DNA of 64,000 bases from Chaetoderma sp. LZ-2023a (Eukaryota; Mollusca; Caudofoveata; Chaetodermatida; Chaetodermatidae), in assembly GCA_034401795.1 (NCBI GenBank), contig CM067373.1, positions 36,367,443-36,431,442 on the forward strand. The letters run 5' to 3'. Below the pieces are notes generated by a model, which saw only the letters and a program-made list of their open reading frames with translations, had not been told where the DNA came from and made no database searches. Of the stretch, positions 23,578 through 33,005 are shown piece by piece; within the stretch, counting starts at the first letter, position 1; every line of letters begins with the position of its first letter. The translations under genes were made by a program, and so were the position numbers.

Positions 23578-25865
23578 TAGATGATCGTGTGAGGAACTTG
23601 TGACTCGGTACCTATACTTAGTCTGCTACACGCATGTACTGGTTTTCTGATGTAAACAGATGATCGTGTGAGGAAATCGTGACTCGGTACCTATACTTAG
23701 TCTGCTACACGCATGTGCTGGTTTTCTGATGTAAACAGATGATCGTGTGAGGAACTCGTGACTTGGTACCTATACTTAGTCTGCTACACGCATGTGCTGG
23801 TTTTCTGATGTAAATAGATGATCGTGTGAGGAACTCGTGACTCGGTACCTATACTTAGTCTGCTACACGCATGTGCTGGTTTTCTGATGTAAATAGATGA
23901 TCGTGTGAGGAACTCGTGACTCGGTACCTATACTTAGTCTGCTACACACATGTGCTGGTTTTCTGATGTAAACAGATGATCGTATGAGGAACTCGTGACT
24001 CAGTACCTATACTTAGTCTGCTACACGCATGTGCTGGTTTTCTGATGTAAATAGATGATCGTGTGAGGAACTCGTGACTCGGTACCTATACTTAGTCTGC
24101 TACACGCATGTGCTGGTTTTCTGATGTAAATAGATGATCGTGTGAGGAACTTGTGACTCGGTACCTATACTTAGTCTGCTACACGCATGTGCTGGTTTTC
24201 TGATGTAAACAGATGATCATGTGAGGAACTCGTGACTCGGTACCTATACTTAGTCTGCTACTCTCATGTGCTGGTTTTCTGATGTAAACAGATGATCATG
24301 TGAGGAACTTGTGACTCGGTACCTATACTTAGTCTGCTACACGCATGTGCTGGTTTTCTGATGTAAATAGATGATCATGTGAGGAACTCGTGACTCGGTA
24401 CCTATACTTAGTCTGCTACACGCATGTGCTGGTTTTCTGATGTAAACTGATGATCGTGTGAGGAACTCGTGACTCGGTACCTATACTTAGTCTGCTACAC
24501 GCATGTGCTGGTTTTCTGATGTAAATAGATGATCGTGTGAGGAACTTGTGACTTGGTACCTATACTTAGTCTGCTACATGCATGTGCTGGTTTTCTGATG
24601 TAAATAGATGATCGTGTGAGGAACTCGTGACTCGGTACATATACTTAGTCTGCTACACGCATGTGCTGGTTTTCTGATGTAAATAGATGATCGTGTGAGG
24701 AACTCGTGACTCGGTACCTATACTTAGTCTGCTACATGCATGTGCTGGTTTTCTGATGTAAACAGATGATCGTATGAGGAACTTGTGACTCGGTACCTAT
24801 ACTTAGTCTGCTACACGCATGTGCTGGTTTTCTGATGTAAATAGATGATCGTGTGAGGAACTCGTGACTCGGTACCTATACTTAGTCTGCTACACGCATG
24901 TGCTGGTTTTCTGATGTAAACAGATGATCGTGTGAGGAACTCGTAACCCGGTACCTATACTTAGTCTGCTACACGCATGTGCTGGTTTTCTGATGTAAAT
25001 AGATGATCGTGTGAGGAACTTGTGACTCGGTACCTATACTTAGTCTGCTACACGCATGTGCTGGTTTTCTGATGTAAATAGATGATCGTGTGAGGAACTC
25101 GTGACTCGGTACCTATACTTAGTCTGCTACACGCATGTGCTGGTTTTCTGATGTAAATAGATGATCGTGTGAGGAACTTGTGACTCGGTACCTATACTTA
25201 GTCTGCTACACACATGTGCTGGTTTTCTGATGTAAATAGATGATCGTCTGAGGAACTCGTGACTCGGTACCTATACTTAGTCTGCTACATGCATCTGCTG
25301 GTTTTCTGATGTAAATAGATGATCGTGTGAGGAACTCGTGACTCGGTACCTATACTTAGTCTGCTACATGCATCTGCTGGTTTTCTGATGTAAATAGATG
25401 AGTGTGAGGAACTTGTGACTCGGTACCTATACTTAGTCTGCTACACGCATGTGCTGGTTTTCTGATGTAAATAGATGATCGTCTGAGGAACTCGTGACTC
25501 GGTACCTATACTTAGTCTGCTACATGCATCTGCTGGTTTTCTGATGTAAACAGATGATCGTGTGAGGAACTCGTGACTCGGTACCCATACTTAGTCTGCT
25601 ACACGCATGTGCTCGTTTTCTGATGTAAATAGATGATCGTGTGAGGAACACGTGACTCGGTACCTATACTTAGTCTGCTACACGCATGTACTGGTTTTCT
25701 GATGTAAATAGATGATCGTGTGAGGAACTTGTGACTCGGTACCTATACTTAGTCTGCTACATGCATGTGCTGGTTTTCTGATGTAAATAGATGATCATGT
25801 GAGGAACTCGTGACTCGGTACCTATACTTAGTCTGCTACTCTCATGTGCTGGTTTTCTGATGTAA

Positions 25866-27060
25866 TTTCATGGAATCCTGGAAATACATGTAGACGTCTA
25901 ACATCAGCTTATTAGAAACCGGTTTGGGGTTGAATAAACATTTTTTGGGGAATATTCCCTAATAGGAGCTTATCCCCTTTCTCAGACATTCTGCTGGTGA
26001 AATTTCTTCATCACTATCCTAATAGGAGGAATATGGTAATAGGATATTAAAGATGAAGACATACCACACAATCGAATCGAAGCTTAGGTTCCATCCAGCC
26101 AATAAAAAAATCCAATATGGACAGCAAATACATTTGTCTATGACAACCATGCTTTATCATGGATCAAGTTCTCTTGAACAAACTTTAATCGCCCTTATTT
26201 ATCTATGAAATATAATGAGTTTCAACCTGATCTGCACAGCAGTTCCTGAAATGTAATTTTCGAGAATAAGATGGTCACTGGAAAAAGACCAATCAAAATT
26301 CTGAATGGAAGTTCTGGAGCCAATCATCCACTCAACTTTCATTGAAATCCACCTGGTGTCTCCTGAGAAGAACTCATTTAAAGTTATTCCCATTTATTTA
26401 CTATAGGATTTCCAGAAGTTATGAAAATCCAAGATGGCCACTGTAAACATCAACCAATGGAAATTCTGAATGGTAGTTCCAAAAACTATCACAATGGGGG
26501 TAATTTCAGCCAAATTTGATTATAGATGAGTAGTGTTAAAAAATTGCCGGAAAAATTTAATTTTCCCACCACAATAGGGTCATTCTCGCTAAATTTAATT
26601 GAAATCCAGCAAGCAACAAAGGAGTAGGTGCATTTTGACAATTTCTAGCCCAATTCATTTGAAATCCAGCAAGCAGATAAGGAGGAGATGCGTTTTGACA
26701 ATCTCAGATAGATTCTTCATAAAATCTCAGATTTTCACCAAAAAGATTTGACCGATCAAAATTCTGAAAAGTTTTGGCGCCCGCTACCATAAAATCCTTC
26801 CAGCAAAATTTGGTTGAAATCTGTAAGATTTACACCCCAAAAACTGACCAATCAAAATCCTGAATATATAATAGTTTTGGATCCTTCTAACCAAATTTGG
26901 TTGAAATCAGTCAAAATGTAAATGAGATGCGATTTGATATTTGGCAAAACAATATTATCAACAAAATAAAAGTAGATTTGATATTTCATGCTCTGCATAT
27001 TCTGCTCTGTGGCTTTGTGACTAGATGGTCAGACAGATGATGAGCAAAAAACATGACCAC
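25866..27060 (+). mobile_element. 'CAAGAGGCCC' family, internal portion, decayed
   Basis: Shares CTTGAACAAACTTTAATSGCCC, TTTCRRCCTGATC, CAGCAGTTCCTG, AATTGAAATC and 'CAAGATGGCC' blocks with 54887-56575. Three or four internal cycles of about 120-180 bp are visible (AATTTGGTTGAAATC..). No coding potential. Confidence 0.5.
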
Positions 27061-27099
27061 TAAGTATGGATGGTGGTGGTGGTGGTAGTGATTAGAACA

Positions 27100-27320
27100 G
27101 GTATTACAGCAATCGTACGCCGATACGCTGACAATTAGTGATGCCTATAGCAGCAACAACTTGCCATCAAATTATACTCAGAATAATCTAGCAATACAGG
27201 TATCACCAACTAATGTTTTGATAATAAATGATGCGACTGAAAATCATTGTGGCAACAACTTTCAATCAAATTGTTCTCAAAATAATCAGCAATGTACTAA
27301 CACTTGCTGAAGATATTTTG
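27100..27320 (+). repeat. Fragments of the LIR/H1-like inverted motif
   Basis: CCTATAGCAGCAACAACTTG CCATCAAATTATACTCAGAA and GTGGCAACAACTTTCAATCA AATTGTTCTCAAAATAATC are single arms of the foldback motifs, without their partners. Confidence 0.4.
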
Positions 27321-27699
27321 AGCAAGTCATTGTTGACTATACTGCTGCTGCAAGGGCCTATAAAGTCGCTTAGTTAGTGAGCTACCCATACCAAAATATT
27401 AATCAATACTACCATATATCAAAATGACCGCTAGGGTGTGTAGAATAAGGAAATAACAGATGACAAGCTTGAAAATAATTACAAATCAAGTTATGAACTA
27501 GTTTCTGAAGGGGTTGGGCAATATTAGATTATGAAGCAATAAGCTCTGACATTGTCTTTCTCGCAAGGTGCATATATTTATGCATGTTTAATAAATGTCG
27601 AGGTTTATAATATCATAACAATAACCAACTCAACCTGAAATCAATCGCCGTATTCAGTTTTTTCATTTGGGGGTGAGGTGTGTGCGGGGGAGGTAGGCT

Positions 27700-28620
27700 G
27701 TTAATTAAGATTGAAATGCCGTTCCTGTCCTTGATCAAGAGATTCTGTGATGAAGGTACACAAGGTTCTCCAACTTTCAAACTCTGGGATGGTTATCTGC
27801 AGAAAGTTTCAATACCCTTCAAGATGGTCTTGGCGACTTCGCGAAATGGAAATTGGCAGGTTTGTCAATCAGCAAAGGCGGAGTTCATCCCATTGCTGTT
27901 CGCTTCAAACAGAAGCATTTATGCTAAGTACATGCCACCTTTACTGTAGGTGATAAAAATACTCCCAGCTGAGATTGTTGATCACTTTGGAAATGAAAGA
28001 CAATTTGTCACTAAGCTATCCCATGGTAGATTTAACATGGTCTGGCTGGACTATGCCCTGGAAATGACAGACTACTGAAGGAAAAGGTGGAATCATTTGA
28101 TTGACGTTGAAAGGTTCTGCCCTTGCCCACTGGTTTTTAGCTCAGCCAATAACAGCTCAATATTCAGAAGATTTTCAAACACATTTCTGCAGAGTCCAAC
28201 GACTCGTTCCTGATTGTGATCTTCTACACACTATTTCCAATGCAGCAATAAAGCGTTGGGGGTAACGATGTAGAGAACATGACACAAATGTTTGGAGAAA
28301 CATATTTGGCCCCATTCTGCCTTCACGATTCCCCATCACTTGTAAACTTTGCAACCAGATTTGTGGCAACTGCAGATGTTCAGGCAAGCCTTGTTGGTGC
28401 TTTGGAAAAAGGTGATGCTTTGGCTGACAAATTCGTCAATGAGCGGCTTGTTCTACATGCAGACCAGTCAGCGCCACTTAAGTGTTTCTATGCCACAATG
28501 ACACATCCCGGTGTAAAAACGATGAGTGAAATGACAAAGACAATTAAGATTGGCAAACGCAGTGTTAAGATGAACGCTGAAGTTATGTATCTTAGACTAT
28601 TGGCAATAAATGCAAGTGCA
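27700..28620 (+). pseudogene. Decayed gene of an unnamed invertebrate protein family
   Basis: Three frames carry consecutive homologous-looking segments. 27740-27949: FKLWDGYLQKVSIPFKMVLA then NWQVCQSAKAEFIPLLFASN. About 27965-28080 (another frame): VTKLSHGRFNMVWLDYALEM, then WFLAQPITAQYSEDFQTHF near 28125. 28279-28620: a 117-residue open frame ending ..EVMYLRLLAINA. Stops and shifts separate them. From memory, similar patterns recur in uncharacterised multicopy proteins of molluscs and corals; function unknown. The 3' end is cut by an H2 hairpin element at 28612. It is on the strand opposite the host gene. Confidence 0.55.
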
Positions 28621-28745
28621 AATTATTTTTGAAAATTTATCGCTGGAGTGACTGACTTGATTATCGAGCCCGTTATTCCAGTGTTAAATTTTCAAAAATA
28701 GTCTTCTCTTGGTCTGCAAATGGACATTTCCCAAGACCACTGTAG
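28612..28745 (-). mobile_element. H2 hairpin element, truncated, ending the decayed gene
   Basis: ATTTTTGAAAATTTATCGCT GGAGTGACTGACTTGATTAT CGAGCCCGTTATTCCAGTG..CTTCTCTTGGTCTGCAAATG. The left outer arm is absent and the gene fragment runs directly into the hairpin. Confidence 0.6.
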
Positions 28746-28759
28746 AAGCTGTTTTTGGC

Positions 28760-30120
28760 GGGCTTTAGCATTAAACGGATAAACTAGTCACTCTCCCCAC
28801 CCACACACCCTCCTTGTAGGCCAGCAAACTTGAAAAATTAGCCATTATTTACAGCTACAGGTCATGGTTGGGGCAGGGTGTTTGGGACTCATTGCTATTG
28901 ATCAACTAACTAGTCAGTCATGCCAACCAGATTTTAATTCTGAATGCAAATATATTTTTATATCAAGTTTGTTTATTTTAAATCTAGCTGCATTATGGTG
29001 CAGACACGATTAGCCTATAGAGATGCACTAGCATTCTAAAGAATATCTCTTTGGCATACTGGCAAATGAATAAATATTATTGCTATAATAATACTTGTCA
29101 TGCTGAATTCTTAAATTTGTTTTAAAGGAGGTAAATTTAGAAGCTAGCTTGACTGAAATAAATTAGACAGCAACTAATCACTTACTGAAGTCACAGTCAA
29201 ATCGTTATCAAAATAATTAGCAGCGCTTCAACTACAACATACATGTATCATTGATAAAATATATAAAATAAAAGGAAAAGTGTTAACATTCCACATTTTC
29301 ATGGAGCGTTTCTTTATTTATATGGGAAATTCAAGTTTTTTGCTTCCTATTTGATTAAGATGGGACTACGGTATAGAGGCACTGACAAGACAGGTTATTG
29401 CAATTAGAATATTGTTCATTTAATCTTGGCAAGTGTCTTACTAAAAATATAATCCCAGGTTAGAAGTGCTAATATATTGTTTACTGTAATAAGAGAGCAC
29501 AACTTTTAATATTTGCCAGTAAATTAAATTCAGTTGTTATTGGCAGATTAATGCTTTAGCCTACCTACAGAAATTGTTTTAAATTTCATATTAAAAGTTT
29601 TGGCTATAATTACCTCGCCAATTAAAATTATTGTGAAAGAACACATTTTTACAAATATTTATGGGTATTTTGCCGTATATAATGAAATATTCACAATTGA
29701 AAAATCTTCCATCTCCACTCATGTTATTACAATTGCCACATAAGATATGCCTTCATGGAGATTCAGAGTTTTTGAAAGACAAACTCGAATTATATAGTTG
29801 CCGTCGATTATGGTCTGGGTCCGATTATGGTCAAACTTATCATGGTTATGAGGTTATGACAGCTACTGTAAAAGTTATGCCTGTTTTTTTCCATTGACAC
29901 GCCAATAGGTGCACATATGTAATGGAAAGGTCTTGTAATAAAGAAAAGAATACCCTCTTGCAGAGATGGAAATCATACCGTTTAATGATAGTAAAATAGG
30001 CATAGCTTTTATCAGTGCTTATATCATTGGTATGTCATAGTATGTGACTAGCGTGTTGATTCGCCTTTGTGTAATTGAGTAGGCTATATTTGATAATGGC
30101 AACAGGCCAGTACGGGCAGT
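28760..30120. other. AT-rich intronic sequence, little recognised
   Basis: A single LIR-like arm occurs at about 29180-29225 (CAGTCAAATCGTTATCAAAA TAATTAG). Otherwise I see no exon, repeat or RNA gene. Confidence 0.4.
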
Positions 30121-30520
30121 CTAAGTAATCACTACATGTCAGATCATGCATTCTCCGGGCTAAAATATATTTCACATTGGACCTCAATTCATGAATCCAT
30201 TTCCTCACTCAGTCATACGACGTCATAATCAACTGCGTGACGTGTATGCTGAAAACCACTGATTCAATTTAGGTCAAACTTTAACACAATTAACACAATG
30301 AAGGAACTTGCTATGCAAGAAGATTTTCAGACTTTGCCCATGATCTGGATAAAAAAACCTGAATCCAGATCAGATCAAATTCTGTATCTGTGGATATCTC
30401 AGAAACTAGTGGTCCAACTTGGCTCAGATTTTAACATAGAGTATGGTGTGCCCATACTCTAGGATTCCACAATTTTGGCCATGATTCGAAAAAATCCCAA
30501 AAATAACCCTGGATAATTCA
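30120..30520 (-). repeat. Two dispersed repeat fragments, inverted relative to other copies
   Basis: 30120-30230 is the reverse-complement relative of 15895-15990 (AATGGATTCATGAATTGAGG motif). 30300-30500 is the inverted relative of 53390-53480 (CCATGATCTGGATAAAA, CCTGAATCCAGAT, GATCAAATTCTG). Confidence 0.5.
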
Positions 30521-30585
30521 GGAAAGTCTAGAAAATCCAAAAAACCTTTTACAATGTGACAAATTGAGGGCCTCCAATGTCTCAT

Positions 30586-30855
30586 TGCGCAGTGGCCGAA
30601 TGGCTAGGGACTCGTGACTCAAATGACGCGGGATTGATTCCCAGCTGGCTGCCACATTGTGGCCCTGAGCAAGGCACTTCACTCTGAGTTGTTCCAGTAC
30701 ACCTGTCTGCAAAATAGGTACCTGTGAGGGCAGTCGGCAATATGGATTGTCAGCAAAAAGCCATCGAGCGCCTATAAACACCAGTCGTAGTATGGCTGTA
30801 TGCTTCAAAAGGGAGTTGAAATTGTGCAAGAATGAAAAGGCCCAATGACCAGGGT

Positions 30856-30856
<1 letters not shown>
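30586..30856 (+). mobile_element. tRNA-derived SINE
   Basis: The head has an A-box-like TGGCCGAATGGC and a B-box-like GGATTGATTCCC 35-45 bp apart, as in RNA polymerase III promoters of tRNA-derived SINEs. The body contains CCTGAGCAAGGCACTTCACT, a motif I recall from widespread metazoan SINEs. The 3' end runs into (TAA)n. It is not a tRNA gene because no cloverleaf acceptor pairing is evident. Confidence 0.7.
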
Positions 30857-30914
<58 letters not shown>

Positions 30915-30937
30915 TAATAATAATAATAATAATAATA
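30857..30937. repeat. (AAT)n microsatellite shared by SINE and LINE tails
   Basis: About 80 bp of AAT repeats with one interruption (TAATTAATAA). It is the 3' tail of the plus-strand SINE on one side and of the minus-strand LINE on the other. Confidence 0.85.
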
Positions 30938-32143
30938 CAGCATTTGTATAGCGCCATTTATCAATTTGACTAATTTTCAAAGGCGCTTCGGTACATATGT
31001 GTTTTTAGTCTTTCTTTAAATTTCTCCCTAGAGCTTATCGTTTTAATATCCAGTGGTAGGGTATTCCAAAGTTTTGGCGTGGCGATGCTGAAAGCTCTGT
31101 CGCTACATGACTTCAGATTGGATCGTGGAATGTTTAGCAGGTGTTGATCTGTAGAGCGAAGAGCACGGTGCGGATGGTGGGGCATAATGAGATCCTTCAT
31201 GTATTCTGGAGCTTCATTGTGCATGCATTTCCATGTTAGGAGGATAAGTTTGAAGCCAATTCGTTGACGGACAGGTAGCCAGTGGAGGTGTTTCAATACA
31301 GGGGTTATGTGATGACGCTTCTTGATCTTCATCAGGACACGGGCTGCAGAATTTTGAACCTGTTGTAACTTGTTCAGTGACTTTGCCGTTATACCATATA
31401 GTAGGCAGTTACCATTATCCAGACGTGATGTTATAAATGCATGGATAAGCGTTTCTGTTGTTTGATGTGTTAAAACGGTTCTTATTGAATTAATGTTTCT
31501 TAGATGGTAATATGCCGCTTTGCAAATAGATCTTACCTGCGCATCCATATCCATAAACTGATCAAATATTACACCTAAATTTCTGGCCGATGGATTTGCC
31601 GTAATCAGACTGTTTACTAGTTGGACTTCGGTAGTATGAACCTTACTACGTTGATGTTTTGTCGATATCACGAGGAACTCGGTTTTGTCTGGGTTTAGTT
31701 TAAGCTTGTTAAATGTTATCCACTGACTAATGTCTGCAACACAATTCCGTACTTGTTCAAGAGCCATGGTCTCGTTTGTATGCACTTTGGGTTGGAATGT
31801 CAGGTAAAGCTGCGTATCATCCGCATACATGTGGATCTGGAGATTATGTTGTTTCGCAATGTTTACAATAGGTGCCGAGTACACAGTGAAAAGCTTCGGA
31901 CCGAGAACTGAGCCTTGCGGTACACCGTACTCTAACAGGACACTAGCGCTGGAGGAGTTGGAGAGTCACAGCTTGGTGTCTGTCTGTGAGGTAGGACCTT
32001 ACCCATGATAAGGCTGTTCCAGTTATGCCTATGCTTTTGTTCAATCGCGTGATTAAAATTTCATGATCGATCGTATCGAACGCGGCAGATAGATCGAGTA
32101 AAACCAGGAACACTGCATTGTGATTGTCTAATGCGCGCAGAAT
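30938..32143 (-). mobile_element. CR1/L2-type LINE, 3' part
   Basis: Ends with GGCGCTATACAAATGCTG followed by (ATT)n on the minus strand, typical of the CR1/L2 group. It carries the second half of the reverse transcriptase and the C-terminal region. The 5' part is at 39268-39967 beyond the DIRS insertion. No endonuclease region is present, so the copy is 5'-truncated. Confidence 0.85.
30970..32138 (-). pseudogene. LINE reverse transcriptase, C-terminal half
   Basis: The upstream frame (down to about 31965) has LLDLSAAFDTIDHEIL and TALSWVRSYLTDRHQAV (RT palm and following helix). After a one-base-scale frameshift near 31965 it resumes as YGVPQGSVLGP, then MYADDTQLYL (catalytic YADD), LKLNPDKTEFLV, and the C-terminal module ending 30970 (LHWLPVRQRI, FKLILLTWKC, LWNTLPLDI). 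The family copies its RNA at a nick. This copy is broken by the frameshift, the 5' truncation and the DIRS insertion. Confidence 0.88.
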
Positions 32144-32180
32144 GCAGGAAATGTCAATTTCCCTTTCTCCGAGATCTAAC

Positions 32181-32313
32181 AATACTCACCATTCTGTTAC
32201 TTCTGATATACAGCTGGCCTTGACAGCGGCTCTAGGATTATAGACGTAGAAAGCTTTACCGACTCCTGGGAACCGGGTACTTGGCTCCCAACTGCCGAGT
32301 ACCCGTTTACCAT
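32181..32313 (+). repeat. DIRS left terminal inverted repeat
   Basis: Runs from AATACTCACCATTCTGTTAC to ..GAGTACCCGTTTACCAT. It pairs with 39121-39253 with three differences by eye. In the element's own sense this is the 3' terminal repeat. Confidence 0.93.
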
Positions 32314-32401
32314 AATCTAGCTCATATTGTTTGCATAGCCACCAAACAAGAGAAAATTATGGCTTGCCTCCGTGGGGCTGGGAGGCTGGGAGGCTGGGTC
32401 C

Positions 32402-32506
32402 GTAACAGAATGGTGAGTATTGTTAGATCTCGGAGAAAGGGAAATTGACATTTCCTGCATTCTCCTTCGATCAATACTCACCATTCTGTTACTTCTGATA
32501 TACACC
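32402..32506 (+). repeat. DIRS internal complementary region with circle-junction copy
   Basis: In order: GTAACAGAATGGTGAGTATT (inner edge of the right repeat), GTTAGATCTCGGAGAAAGGG AAATTGACATTTCCTGC (complement of 32144-32180), ATTCT (32459-32463), CCTTCGATC (complement of 39254-39262), and AATACTCACCATTCTGTTAC (left repeat). DIRS models propose that this region templates joining of the ends into a circle. Confidence 0.9.
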
Positions 32507-33005
32507 AGATTTGATCAGTAACCTGGTGGGAAGGGGCAAGCCATAAATGCTAATTTTGCCCCTTGGAGAAAGATTTTAGACTTCAAACCTGACTAACGGA
32601 GACCTAAAAGGACCGTCAAGTTCACGGAACCGAATCACATTCGCGTCACAGCCCCCCCCCCCCCTTTTTCCTCCTAAGAAAAGGGAGAGAACTAACGAAC
32701 ATGTATCTCGCCTGAAAACACCAATATGCCAAGAGGGTTAACTACTCCCTGCATATTCCATGTATTAGCCTGGGAATGAGCATGAATATATAAAATGAAT
32801 GAACATGATACATATACATAACACAAAAAACTCTCACTTATTGAATTACCTTATGATAACAGGACTTCAGACGTACCGCCTCCAACCATTCACCGGTTCG
32901 GCCATCAGTGACACAATCTGGTTGACATCCTCTCGCCTGACCATGCCTGCTTTAGGTTCTTTTCTTACCAAAGTGAAAAAAGGGGAAAAGCAGTGTGGTC
33001 ACTAA

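Larger units (their letters stand above)
18813..25865 (+). repeat. 79-bp satellite array, about 48 units, split by two Tc1 copies
   Basis: The unit begins CGGTACCTATACTTAGTCTG CTACACGCATGTGCTGG and ends GAGGAACTCGTGACT. Successive CGGTACC starts at 18813 and 18892 give exactly 79 bp. Satellite blocks are 18813-19102, 20747-21933 and 23578-25865. Common variants: AAACAG/AAATAG, CTCGTG/CTTGTG, ACGCATG/ATGCATC. No open reading frame of interest. The array lies in intron 5. Confidence 0.93.
18519..26045. mobile_element. Possible TA-inserting element (P3 type) carrying the 79-bp satellite
   Basis: Left: TA then CCTGTATTCCTCCTATTAG. Right, read on the opposite strand: TA then CCATATTCCTCCTATTAGG. 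Both are followed inward by the AATAG-AGC-TA(T)CCCC...CTCAG block that also follows the termini of the intact P3 element at 62869-63982. This suggests the satellite array sits inside a P3-like transposon. The termini differ from P3 (ATTCCTC versus ATTTCGC), so the call is tentative. Confidence 0.4.

Noticed and set aside
18813-25865. CRISPR array
   Set aside because: Units are contiguous 79-bp repeats with no unique spacers, in an animal genome.
30586-30660. tRNA gene
   Set aside because: A- and B-box-like motifs exist, but acceptor and anticodon stems do not form and the sequence continues into a SINE body with a triplet tail.
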